Assembly: GCA_903844265.1 (NCBI GenBank)
Contig: CAIMTB010000539.1
Coordinates: forward strand, 1-38,505
DNA length: 38,505 nt
Reading direction: 5' to 3'
DNA from: an uncultured Verrucomicrobiota bacterium
Lineage (GTDB): Bacteria > Verrucomicrobiota > Verrucomicrobiia > Limisphaerales > CAIMTB01
Shown here: positions 7,728 to 16,292 of the stretch, in pieces
Position numbering within the stretch: the stretch's first letter is position 1
How the letters are laid out: each line of letters starts with the position of its first letter
Program-made: the position numbers and the translations under genes
The notes under the pieces: model-generated
Told to the model about the DNA's origin: nothing
What the model saw: the letters and a program-made list of their open reading frames with translations, nothing else
Databases searched by the model: none

Positions 7728-7737
7728 AGTGGATCTC

Positions 7738-7752
7738 TGGCGCGCGCCGCCA
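7738..7752. terminator. Weak hairpin in convergent gap
   Basis: TGGCG and CGCCA form a 5-bp stem around a CGCGC loop in the 37-base gap between the convergent CpxP-like and pyruvate kinase genes. There is no T-tract, so the call rests on location and the GC stem. Confidence 0.22.
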
Positions 7753-7764
7753 CCGCCACCGCAG

Positions 7765-9213
7765 CTATCGCGTGGCGGAGGTGAGATCGAGGAACTCCAG
7801 CCGATGCGTCGCCTCCGGGTGACGAGCCGATGGCCCGGCCACGAGCAACGCGTTTCCGGCATCCACACCCTTCTCCGCCAACCAGCCCCGCGAAAACGCC
7901 GCCCAGCTCTCCGGCTCCTCCAGAATCTCGACAGGCCGTACCCCGTAGGAAAACGCCAGGCCCTGGCAAATTCCACGATCCGCACTGAAAGCCGTGATCC
8001 ACGGCCCCGGCTTGAAGCGCGAAATGGCGCGCGCCGTCGTCCCCGTCCGCGTCGGCACCAGAATCGCCGCGCATTCCATCGCCCCCAACGCATGCTCGAC
8101 GACGGACGCCACGGACTCCGAAAGGCTGGTCCCACGACGTGACGTCCCGGCCGCACCCCCCAATCCCTTCAACGTCACCCCGGGCCGCCGCGGCTCCGTC
8201 ACAGCAGCAATCCGGGCCAGCATACCCACCGCTTCCTCGGGGAACCGGCCAATCGCAGTCTCGGCCGAGAGCATCACCGCGTCCGTGCCGTCCAGGATGG
8301 CATTGGCGACATCGGTCGCCTCGGCCCGTGTCGGGAGACGGCTCGACACCATCGACTCGAGCATCTGGGTGGCCGTGATGACGGGCTTGCCGGCCGCGTT
8401 GGCACCCGCGATCAGGCGCTTCTGCGTCATCGCGATCTCCTCGATCGGCACCTCCACGCCCAGGTCGCCACGGGCCACCATCACCCCATCCGCCGCCCGC
8501 AGGATCTCCTCGAAATGCTTCAACGCTCCGGCGCGCTCAATCTTCGCGATCACAAACGGCCGCCCGCCCATCTCCCGCGCCGCAGTCCGCACCGCCTCCA
8601 CGTCCGCCGCCGTCTCCACGAACGACTGACTGACCGCATCCACGCCCTCGCGCAGGGCGAAGGCGAGACAGGCCCGGTCGTGCGCCGTGAACGCGCTGAT
8701 CCCAAGGTCCACACCGGGCACGTTCAATCCCTTGCGCGACCGCAACTCGCCACCCACCTCGACGGTGCAGACAACGTCCGCCGACAGGCACCGTTCAACC
8801 CTCAATTGCACCAATCCGTCGTTCAAAAACAGGCGGTCTCCGCCCTTCACCACCCGCGGCAACGGCTCGAAACTCATCGACATCCGCCGCGCGTCCCCGA
8901 CGACGTCATCCGTGGTCAAAACCAACTCGTCGCCCGCCTGGACCTGGATCGGATCCGGATGGATCCGCCCCAGCCGCATCTTCGGCCCCGGCAGGTCCGC
9001 CAGGATGGCCACGCGCCTCCCCGTCGACCGTTCCGCCGCGCGCACCTTCGCAATCGAAGCGGCGTGCCCCGTGAAGTCGCCATGCGAGAAGTTGAGCCTG
9101 ACGACGTTGACCCCCGCCAGGACCAGGCGCTCGATCATCGACAGCGAATCGGAGGCCGGGCCGAGGGTGGCCACGATCTTGGTGCGATGGGTCGGCTGCG
9201 AACAATTCGGCAT
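7765..9213 (-). CDS. pyk: Pyruvate kinase
   Basis: Transfers phosphate from phosphoenolpyruvate to ADP, the last step of glycolysis. It begins with the family-typical RTKIVATLGPAS and VNVVRLNFSHG. The active-site block IAKIERAGAL carries K224, and MVARGDLGVEVPIEEI and TQMLESM follow. In the active-site block the usual acidic residue after KIE-x-x is a glycine (KIERAG instead of KIENQEG), a small departure from the PROSITE consensus. The 482 residues span the catalytic and C-terminal allosteric domains, matching bacterial enzymes. The ATG lies 8 bases after the phosphofructokinase stop, so the two glycolytic genes are probably one transcript. Confidence 0.96.
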   Translation of the reverse strand: MPNCSQPTHRTKIVATLGPASDSLSMIERLVLAGVNVVRLNFSHGDFTGHAASIAKVRAAERSTGRRVAILADLPGPKMRLGRIHPDPIQVQAGDELVLTTDDVVGDARRMSMSFEPLPRVVKGGDRLFLNDGLVQLRVERCLSADVVCTVEVGGELRSRKGLNVPGVDLGISAFTAHDRACLAFALREGVDAVSQSFVETAADVEAVRTAAREMGGRPFVIAKIERAGALKHFEEILRAADGVMVARGDLGVEVPIEEIAMTQKRLIAGANAAGKPVITATQMLESMVSSRLPTRAEATDVANAILDGTDAVMLSAETAIGRFPEEAVGMLARIAAVTEPRRPGVTLKGLGGAAGTSRRGTSLSESVASVVEHALGAMECAAILVPTRTGTTARAISRFKPGPWITAFSADRGICQGLAFSYGVRPVEILEEPESWAAFSRGWLAEKGVDAGNALLVAGPSARHPEATHRLEFLDLTSATR

Positions 9214-9221
9214 GTGGGGAT

Positions 9222-10490
9222 TCAGTTGAAATGCTCCGGCTGCCCGGTCGAGGCCAGCACCGAACGCCAGGCGAGGCTCCCGGGATCCAACGATTTCCGC
9301 CGCGTCGCCAGCAACTCGATCGGAACATGGATGAACACATCATGCAGCATGCCCACCACGAGACCCGTCTTCCCCGCCATCGCCGCGTGAACCGCGTGCC
9401 GTGCCAGGAGATCACAGAGGACCGCATCCTCGGCGTCCGCAGGAACCGAACGAACACTGTAGCTCGGATCGAAGTACCGGAGTGTCATCGGGATCCCCTC
9501 CGCCTTGAAGTAGGCTGCAATCCTCTCCCGCAGGTACTGGCCGATGTCCTGCAGCTTGGCATTGCCCGAAGCGTCAAGTTCCGCCTTCCCGTCCGTGGCC
9601 AGGAGTTCCTGGCCCGCGCCCTCCGCCACCACGATCACGGCATGCGCCCTCCGCAAGACCCGGCGCTTCAAATAGGCGAGGACACCCGTCTCACCCTCCA
9701 GCCGGAACGGGACCTCGGGAATCAGGCAGAGATTGACGTCCTGGCTGGCGACGGTCGCACCAGCCGCGAGAAACCCCGCCTGCCGCCCCATCAGCTTCAC
9801 GATGCTGATCCCGTTCTCAACGCTGTGGGCCTCGGTGTGCGCGCAGTCCAACACCTTCGCGGCTTCCTCCACCGCGGTGTAATAGCCGAACGTCCGGGAC
9901 ACGAACGCGACGTCGTTGTCGATGGTCTTGGGAATCCCGACCACCGCCAGCGGATGCCCACGACGCTGAGCCTCGCAAAGCAGCGCGTGACCACCCCGCT
10001 GCGTGCCGTCCCCGCCGACCGTGAAAAGGATGTTCACGCCCAACCGCACCAGGTTGTCGACGGCAGCCACCACGTCCACCGGCCCCCGCGAAGTGCCCAG
10101 GATGGTCCCCCCCTCACGATGAATGTCGTCGACCACTTCCAGCGAAAGGTTCACCGGCTGCGGCCCGCGCGACGGATCAAGCCCGGCATACCCGTTCCGG
10201 AACCCCAACACCTCCGTCACCCCATAACCATGGAACAACTCGAGGAAAATCGACCGGATCACGTTGTTCAAACCCGGACATAACCCCCCACAAGTGACGA
10301 TGCCCGCCCGCGTGGATCGTGGGTCGAAAAAAAGCCGCGCCCGCGGCCCCGCCAATTCAAACTCCAACCGTCCCACCCCTCCGCCCGCCTCAGGATCCCG
10401 CACGATCACCTCGGGCACCCGCGCCGAGTCGCTGACGGCATATGCGTTGGGCGAGGAAAACCGCGGCTCCCCAAGGCTGGTGATGTTCAT
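9222..10490 (-). CDS. pfkA: 6-phosphofructokinase, ATP type with group III determinants
   Basis: Phosphorylates fructose 6-phosphate to the 1,6-bisphosphate. Motifs are CGGLCPGLNNVIR, TVGGDGTQRGG with D161-G162, GIPKTIDND with K188 and catalytic D191, and KLMGRQAGF. The glycine after GGD points to ATP rather than pyrophosphate as donor, while the lysine of PKTIDND is what pyrophosphate enzymes and plant/trypanosome-type ATP enzymes carry; the combination suggests the latter group. Length is 422 residues with an N-terminal extension of about 65 residues. The ATG at 10490 lies 4 bases after the upstream stop; an earlier in-frame ATG at 10514 would overlap that gene. Pyruvate kinase follows. Confidence 0.92.
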   Translation of the reverse strand: MNITSLGEPRFSSPNAYAVSDSARVPEVIVRDPEAGGGVGRLEFELAGPRARLFFDPRSTRAGIVTCGGLCPGLNNVIRSIFLELFHGYGVTEVLGFRNGYAGLDPSRGPQPVNLSLEVVDDIHREGGTILGTSRGPVDVVAAVDNLVRLGVNILFTVGGDGTQRGGHALLCEAQRRGHPLAVVGIPKTIDNDVAFVSRTFGYYTAVEEAAKVLDCAHTEAHSVENGISIVKLMGRQAGFLAAGATVASQDVNLCLIPEVPFRLEGETGVLAYLKRRVLRRAHAVIVVAEGAGQELLATDGKAELDASGNAKLQDIGQYLRERIAAYFKAEGIPMTLRYFDPSYSVRSVPADAEDAVLCDLLARHAVHAAMAGKTGLVVGMLHDVFIHVPIELLATRRKSLDPGSLAWRSVLASTGQPEHFN

Positions 10491-10494
10491 GACA

Positions 10495-11910
10495 TCAGAA
10501 TTTCCACCCATCACGGACCGGACGCTGCACCCAGGCGTTGAGTTCCTGAAGGTTGGTGACCCGCATGCCCGGGCCGTCCCACATCACTTTCCTGCCCTTG
10601 CCCGCCTTCATCGCCAGGTTCCCCAGGATCGCGAACTCCGTCAGGCGCGTGCCGTAGTCAAAGGGCACGGCCGTCTCGGTCTTGCCCGCACGAACGGCAT
10701 CCAGGAAATCCGCGAAGATGTTCTTCGGCCTCGGCAGGGTCTTCGCCGGCGCCGGGGTTTCGGCCATCTTCTCGTAGGGAACGATGTGCATCTTGTCCCC
10801 GTACGTTCCGGTGAAGATGACGCCCTTCTCACCGACGTACAGCGAACCGCTGTCGCCGGCATCCAGGCCTTCGTCCGGATATTTCTTCCTCAACTCGAGG
10901 AGCAACGGAGGCAGGTTGCGGTCGTCGCCCTTCACGGAGCGCAACGAACCCGCGGCCGTCCCGGTCGTCGTCTCGTTCAGGCCCTCGTACCAATAGACCT
11001 TCAGGGCCGGCATCTCCCCGCGCGCAGGCATGTCCCATCGGACCCGGCTGCCCAGGGGATAACGCTCGTCGCTTCCACCACGCAACTGCTCCGCCTCGAT
11101 GCTCACCGGATGCTCGCACTTGAGCGCCCAGAAGACGCCGTCAAGGACGTGGCATCCCATGTTGCCGATGGAACCGTTGCCGAAATCGTACCAGCCATGC
11201 CACTCGTGAGGATGAATGTCGTCGTGGAAATCACGATAGGGCGCCGGGCCAATCCACTCGTCCCAGTGCAGACCGGCCGGGACCGCCAGCTTCGGCGGAC
11301 GCGGTCCCTCGCCTCCATTGGCCCGATTGGTCCAGCTGTGGGTCTCGGTGACCTTCCCGATGACGCCGGACTCGATGTATTCGCAGAGCCGGCGGTAACC
11401 CTCCTCGCAGTGGCCCTGGTTCCCCATCTGGGTGGCGACCTTCGTCTTCGCCGCCATGGCCCGCATGGCGCGAGCCTCTCCGATGTCATGGCACACCGGC
11501 TTTTCGCAATAGACGTTCTTCCCCAACTGCATGGCGATCATCGCCGGCAATGCGTGATGATGGTTGGGCGCCGCAATGAACACCGCGTCCATGTCCTTCC
11601 CAACCTTGTCGAACATCCTCCGGTAATCCGTGAAGACCTGCAGGCTCTCCACGCTGCCGCCATTGCTCTGGTGCCACTTCCTCGCAGTCGCGTGCCGACC
11701 CTCGTCAACGTCCACGATCGCCACGAGATGCTCGGCCTTCGCTGCCGGCAGGTGCGCCGAGAGCCCACGACCGCCGCAGCCGATCTGCACGCAGCGCACC
11801 TTGTCCCCGGCGTTGGCAGCCGTCAGGATGTTGAACGGGGCCGCAGCTAGCGCGCCAACCGCCAGCGCAGAGGTCTTCGCAAAGGAACGACGGGACAGGG
11901 AATTCTTCAT
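10495..11910 (-). CDS. Twin-arginine Gfo/Idh/MocA-family oxidoreductase
   Basis: An NAD(P)-dependent sugar or polyol oxidoreductase, probably exported with its cofactor bound. The start at 11910 places a Tat motif (SRRSFAK, R7-R8) and a hydrophobic stretch at the N-terminus. The Rossmann motif IGCGGRG is near residue 46, followed by IVDVDEGR, the family hallmark YCEKPV, and a C-terminal substrate domain with HEWHGWYDFGNGSIGNMGCH. The length of 471 residues is typical of this exported Verrucomicrobiota/Planctomycetota subfamily. The substrate is unknown. Phosphofructokinase begins 4 bases downstream, so it seems to head a glycolytic transcript, an unusual partnership. An ATG further upstream at 11949 would bury the Tat signal, so I rejected it. 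Confidence 0.92.
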   Translation of the reverse strand: MKNSLSRRSFAKTSALAVGALAAAPFNILTAANAGDKVRCVQIGCGGRGLSAHLPAAKAEHLVAIVDVDEGRHATARKWHQSNGGSVESLQVFTDYRRMFDKVGKDMDAVFIAAPNHHHALPAMIAMQLGKNVYCEKPVCHDIGEARAMRAMAAKTKVATQMGNQGHCEEGYRRLCEYIESGVIGKVTETHSWTNRANGGEGPRPPKLAVPAGLHWDEWIGPAPYRDFHDDIHPHEWHGWYDFGNGSIGNMGCHVLDGVFWALKCEHPVSIEAEQLRGGSDERYPLGSRVRWDMPARGEMPALKVYWYEGLNETTTGTAAGSLRSVKGDDRNLPPLLLELRKKYPDEGLDAGDSGSLYVGEKGVIFTGTYGDKMHIVPYEKMAETPAPAKTLPRPKNIFADFLDAVRAGKTETAVPFDYGTRLTEFAILGNLAMKAGKGRKVMWDGPGMRVTNLQELNAWVQRPVRDGWKF

Positions 11911-11981
11911 CGCAGCATATGGGGGTTGAACAAACCCGTGATAGGCCACGACCCGCCCCGCGACCAGTCCAAAGAACGGAT

Positions 11982-12998
11982 TCAGACATCCCCGCCGCCA
12001 CCCCCAAAATCACCGCCGCCAAAGTCGCCACCCCCAAAATCACCGCCCCCGCCCGAATCCGTGTCGCCCAGGCTGGTCCCGCTGTCCACATCACCCCCCG
12101 AGCTGGCGAAATCACCACCGACATCCGACGTGGTGTCCCCCGCCGATGAGGCCCAACTGTCGCCCGAGGACGAGTGGCCACCGAAAAAACGATCGTAGAG
12201 CCAGCTGCCCGCCATCGCTCCACCGATCCCCGCCAGAAGGCTGGAGAACATACCCCCGCCACCGCCACCCATCATCCCGCCACCCGACGGAACACCACCA
12301 CCGCCCATCCCGCCACGCATCAGGCGCATGATCAGACTGAACACCACGATGCCCCCAATGATCAGCGCGCCGAAGAGAAGAATGGCCCCCAACCCCGGAG
12401 AAGAGGAACGGCCCGGAACCGCTTCGCGAGCAGCGGTCGACGCCAGCCCCTGCCGATTCATCGACCCTGAAGTTTCCCGGCTGCCCAAATGGGTGCGCAT
12501 GGTCCGCTCCACAAACGCAATGCCCGCCCGCAGTCCGTCGTCGTATTTCTCATCCCGAAAATTCGTCTGGAGCAGCTTGACCAGCTGGTCGCGGTCAGCA
12601 GCCAGGAACGCCCGGCTGCGCGTCGCCTGACCGACTCCCACCTGGATGTGCATGCGATGCGGAGGCTGCTCCTTCATGATCAGCACATAAATGCCGTCAA
12701 GCCGGGCTTCCTGCGCACGCTCGCGCACGAAGTCCGTGAAGAAGACCTCACGATTCCGGTTGTAATCCGCCTTCCGATTCTCAGGCACGCCGGCAAAAGT
12801 CTCCACCAGCAGATCCTTTCGGAACTCCCGCTGGATGTTTCGAACAGCTTCATCCGCCTGCTTGATCGCGCCGGCCGAGAACAAACCCGCGGTGTCCCGG
12901 ACCTCGGGCCCCACCGCATGGGCGGCCAGGACACCCAGAAGGCAAAACGCAGCCAGCCAGGCCACCGTGCTCGCGCGACTCATGAGTCCTGTTTTCAT
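11982..12998 (-). CDS. TPM-domain (YgcG/DUF477-like) secreted membrane protein
   Basis: 338 residues from an ATG at 12998, preceded by TGGAG. A signal peptide (about residues 1-27, ending AAHA) leads into a TPM domain (about 30-175: VRDTAGLFSAGAIKQADEAV through HIQVGVGQATRSRAFL). A hydrophobic span (about 210-235, LGAILLFGALIIGGIVVFSLIM) follows, then a Gly/Ser/Asp-rich tail ending in several GGGDF units. TPM-domain proteins have been tied to photosystem repair in plants and to envelope functions in bacteria, but the bacterial role is poorly defined. The Gly-rich tail and topology match YgcG-like proteins. The gene stands alone between the oxidoreductase and the SASA esterases. Confidence 0.85.
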   Translation of the reverse strand: MKTGLMSRASTVAWLAAFCLLGVLAAHAVGPEVRDTAGLFSAGAIKQADEAVRNIQREFRKDLLVETFAGVPENRKADYNRNREVFFTDFVRERAQEARLDGIYVLIMKEQPPHRMHIQVGVGQATRSRAFLAADRDQLVKLLQTNFRDEKYDDGLRAGIAFVERTMRTHLGSRETSGSMNRQGLASTAAREAVPGRSSSPGLGAILLFGALIIGGIVVFSLIMRLMRGGMGGGGVPSGGGMMGGGGGGMFSSLLAGIGGAMAGSWLYDRFFGGHSSSGDSWASSAGDTTSDVGGDFASSGGDVDSGTSLGDTDSGGGGDFGGGDFGGGDFGGGGGDV

Positions 12999-13114
12999 GC
13001 TCCAGATTGTTCTCCAGTTCCGTACGTTTGGCCAATTCAAACACGGGCCAGCTTCCCGCCGCCGTGCATCCACAGATCGACGGGCAGGCAGTCCCTTGCC
13101 CGCCGCCCTGCAGG

Positions 13115-13170
13115 GGCTACCTGATGGTGAGCCTTACAAGGCCGGTGCGCAGCGGAGTGCGCGCCCTGCC
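13115..13170. repeat. REP-like dispersed palindromic repeat, copy 2
   Basis: Second copy of the element at 6-61, about 50 of 56 positions identical. The palindromic core is kept, with one G-T wobble (GGTGCGCA / TGCGCGCC). It lies in the largest gene-free stretch of the window (12999-13282), between the TPM gene and the SASA esterase. The rest of that gap also holds a weak stem CGGGCA / TGCCCG near 13080-13102; nothing else stands out. Confidence 0.7.
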
Positions 13171-13282
13171 CCCGACCGGCTCATCCGCCAGATTCACCCC
13201 AGGTAGTTTCTCTCAGATGACACTTCCGGCCGTGATGCCCCCCCCACTTGCCGACGAGGCCCCTGCGCAGGCCCGGGAACCG

Positions 13283-16200
13283 TCAGCGACCCGCAGGGAC
13301 GGCAACAACCGGCACCTCACAAAACGTGAGTGCAGCGAGACCGTTCGCGCCCTTGAGCAGCGTGTCCTGGCTCCACTTGGTTTCCTTCAGATAGGTGATC
13401 GTCCGCGCCTTGGAGGCGGCCTTCAACTGAAGCGTCAGGACGTTCCCGGAGACAGTCCCCGAGGCGACCTTGTCCTTCTCACCATCCAGGTAGAACTGGC
13501 CGGCCAGCGCATCCGCCCAAAGCACGGGCTGATCAAACTCCAGGAGGATCCTGTCATCCGCACCCGCCGACCGGGAGGCGGCCGAAAGGTTGGGTGGCGT
13601 GATGGAGACGGCGGGCACCTTGCCATGGAAATCCCGCTCGATGAGCGGCTGGATCAGGCGCGCAAACTCCGACCAGCCGACCAACGGAAAATGACAGCCA
13701 CCCGGGGGCTGGATCCCGAGCGTCGACAGGATGCTCATGTTGGAATACAGCCGCGGCAGCGTGCGTTGCTTCTCCCGCAACCGGTCGCCCGAGCCATTCC
13801 TTCCACCCATGCTGCAGGAGTCCGGCCAGATTTGGTAAATGTAGTAATGCTGGACGTTCGGCATGTCCCTCTTCCAGCCCGCGGCCATTTCCACGAAGAA
13901 CTGCTGGTAGGTTTCCCAACCGAACCCGCCCGTCGGCCCATCGGCACCCTGATCGCTCTCCCCCTGATGCCAAAGAATCCCCCGGATGCCATGCGTCAGC
14001 CTCGCGTGACTCAAGCGCCAGAGCATGCGCCCGTAGAGGGTCGACAGGTCCGTCGGATCGGCGGGGTTGCGCTGATGCTGGTCGATGCGCGTTCCGCCGA
14101 CGGCGGCGTTCAGGATGAAAACGGGGATCTTCTGGCTCTCCAGCAACCGCCTGGCGAGTTCCATGCCCCACCAGCCCAATTCCGCCTTCTCCCCTTTCTC
14201 CGCCTTCCATACCGGGTTGCACCACAGGTTCCCGACCGATTCCTTCGGATCTTCCGGCGGGCGGCCATAGCTGCGGATCCACGGGTTCGTTTCCGGCGGC
14301 GATTTCTCGCCCGTATCCGTCGCCAGGGCATTGGACTGGCCGTCGATCAAATAGGCGTCGCCGCAGACGATATTAGTGACCACGTGCAGCACCGTCTCCT
14401 GCCCGCCCGTCTTCGTTCCAAAATCAACCTTGTACCTGATCAAACCCGGCCTGAGCTTCACGGAAAACCCATAGGACTTATCCGCCCCAAGCCTGGCAGT
14501 CTCCATCCTGTAGGGTTGATCGTCGGCAGACACTTTAAGGAAGACCTCGGCCGCTTCCCCAGCCAGCGTTCCATTGTAATGGAGCGTCCCTTCGTTCCTG
14601 ACGTCCCGCGCATAGAATTGATTATCCTCCGGCTTTTCATCCCTCGCCGGTGACCGTGCCACCCAGGGGTCGATCCTGGGTTCCGTGACGTCCATGGTCA
14701 CCGATTGCGCGACCCGCTGCCCCCCGTTGCTGAGGGTCGCCGTGACCGTGAGCTTTCCGCTGCTTTGGGCACGTTCCAGAATGAGCTTTCCTGGCCCGAC
14801 TGTCTTGATCACCGCAAACGGCGAAACGCTCCATTCCATCTTCAACTCCCCAGCGCCTTTGGCCTGCATGGCCCCTTGATTCGCCACGCGCGGCACCACC
14901 TCGATCGGAGTACGCCCATCCCATGCGCCTGGAGCCGCGAGTGTGAACACAGGCTCCTGGATGTCTTCCTTGATCGCGATGGCGATATTCCTTGTCTTCA
15001 CCTCACCGGGATAGATCGCCCTGCATTGCAGCGTTGCCGTCTTGTCGCCTGCCACCCGGCCAGCCTGGAAGGTGAACGCCAGCCGATCCACCGCCACGAC
15101 AGTCTCCCGGCCATCGCTTCCCAGGATCCAATAGAGCTTCAGGGCACCATCCGCCCGCGCCGTCAGGGTCGCGCTCCTCCCTTCCAGCACCGTCACCTGA
15201 GACTCCGATACCGAGAATTCATTTCCCGGCCGCACCACCGGACCGGTCAAGGTTTGCAGCTCCCTTTGATTCTCATACTCCAACTTCACCCAGTCCGCGG
15301 AACGCGCGACCTTGGAGACCCGCACCTCATCGATATCACCCACGAAATCGTAGTCGTGATACCAACCGCCCATGAACAACCGCGCCGGACTCTTGATGGC
15401 CAACGGAGCACCCGGCCGCGTCGAGACGCCACTGATTGCGCCGTTGACGTAGATTCTTGAATCCCCCGGTTGATAGGTGTGGACCACATGAACCCATTCG
15501 TTCACGGGCATCCGGCCCTCGGTCGAGACATTCGCCCCCGAGAAATAGCAATCCATCTGCACGTGGGGCGGACTTTGAAAATGCATCACGACCTTGCCCT
15601 GCGCATGTTCGTTGCCCCAGGCGAGCACCCGGCCATTCGGCTTCTCCGCGCGGAACCACATCTCCGAACTGTGTGGACTCGCGCCCACCGGATAGCCTGC
15701 GATCTTTTCGCCGCCAAAGATTCCCTGCCTTCCCGCCAGATGCCGCGCCGGCCCGACCCTCCCCACGGACGCCGTCGTGCCCTCATCCGTGGTCTCGATG
15801 GTCCCGACCTCGTCCTTCACCGGGCTGCCCATGTGCCAGACGCTGAGATGGCCATTCGACTCGTTGAACACCGCGTGGCCGTCCGACTCGCTGGCTGCGT
15901 CGGCCCTTCCCCAATGCACTTTGATCTCCTGCCGTTCGTTGCCCCGGATCGCAGGCATCCGCACCCAGATGCTGGCCTCGCCGTTGGCGGCACTCCAGTC
16001 CTCGACTTGATAGGCCAGCGCCAACCCCGTGCCGGTGGAGAAGCGGATGTCCTCCCCGTTGGCCTTGGCCTGACTGAAATCAAACCAGTCTCTGTGCAAC
16101 CGCACCAGAAGGGGAAAGCCTTCCACCGCAACTCCCGCCGGCAAATCCGCTCCCTCCGGCGTGGTAAGAACGTAGAGGGAACCGGTGTGCGGCCACTCCG

Positions 16201-16291
16201 GGTATTGCGCACGGGCAGGCGTCACGAGCCACACGGCCAGGGCCAGGACGCTACCGACGCTGCTGGATACGCCTTGCAGGATGATTTTCAT
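13283..16291 (-). CDS. Secreted DUF2341/LamG/sialate-O-acetylesterase-like protein
   Basis: 1002 residues from an ATG with a strong GGAGGGG upstream. The frame is open further upstream, but that part is a shadow of the neighbouring gene. A signal peptide covers about residues 1-28. A DUF2341-like domain (about 45-160) is followed by a concanavalin-like LamG domain (about 165-365), immunoglobulin-like stretches (about 370-560) and a SASA-type SGNH esterase domain (about 640-890). The nucleophile is S653 (DGQSNALA), with LWHQGESD around residue 775 and a likely catalytic H867 (CHFPL). A beta-sandwich closes the protein. It probably binds polysaccharide and removes acetyl groups outside the cytoplasm. 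It begins one base after the stop of the fused esterase gene, so the two are surely co-expressed. Exact substrate unknown. Confidence 0.88.
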   Translation of the reverse strand: MKIILQGVSSSVGSVLALAVWLVTPARAQYPEWPHTGSLYVLTTPEGADLPAGVAVEGFPLLVRLHRDWFDFSQAKANGEDIRFSTGTGLALAYQVEDWSAANGEASIWVRMPAIRGNERQEIKVHWGRADAASESDGHAVFNESNGHLSVWHMGSPVKDEVGTIETTDEGTTASVGRVGPARHLAGRQGIFGGEKIAGYPVGASPHSSEMWFRAEKPNGRVLAWGNEHAQGKVVMHFQSPPHVQMDCYFSGANVSTEGRMPVNEWVHVVHTYQPGDSRIYVNGAISGVSTRPGAPLAIKSPARLFMGGWYHDYDFVGDIDEVRVSKVARSADWVKLEYENQRELQTLTGPVVRPGNEFSVSESQVTVLEGRSATLTARADGALKLYWILGSDGRETVVAVDRLAFTFQAGRVAGDKTATLQCRAIYPGEVKTRNIAIAIKEDIQEPVFTLAAPGAWDGRTPIEVVPRVANQGAMQAKGAGELKMEWSVSPFAVIKTVGPGKLILERAQSSGKLTVTATLSNGGQRVAQSVTMDVTEPRIDPWVARSPARDEKPEDNQFYARDVRNEGTLHYNGTLAGEAAEVFLKVSADDQPYRMETARLGADKSYGFSVKLRPGLIRYKVDFGTKTGGQETVLHVVTNIVCGDAYLIDGQSNALATDTGEKSPPETNPWIRSYGRPPEDPKESVGNLWCNPVWKAEKGEKAELGWWGMELARRLLESQKIPVFILNAAVGGTRIDQHQRNPADPTDLSTLYGRMLWRLSHARLTHGIRGILWHQGESDQGADGPTGGFGWETYQQFFVEMAAGWKRDMPNVQHYYIYQIWPDSCSMGGRNGSGDRLREKQRTLPRLYSNMSILSTLGIQPPGGCHFPLVGWSEFARLIQPLIERDFHGKVPAVSITPPNLSAASRSAGADDRILLEFDQPVLWADALAGQFYLDGEKDKVASGTVSGNVLTLQLKAASKARTITYLKETKWSQDTLLKGANGLAALTFCEVPVVAVPAGR

Positions 16292-16292
16292 G

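Noticed and set aside
10264-11850. 528-residue plus-strand open frame opposite the Gfo/Idh oxidoreductase
   Set aside because: Arg/His/Pro-rich antisense translation; the minus strand has Tat, Rossmann and EKP motifs.
13007-14653. 548-residue plus-strand open frame across the REP-like copy and the SASA gene
   Set aside because: Runs through a repeat and antisense to a clear SGNH esterase; no conserved motif.
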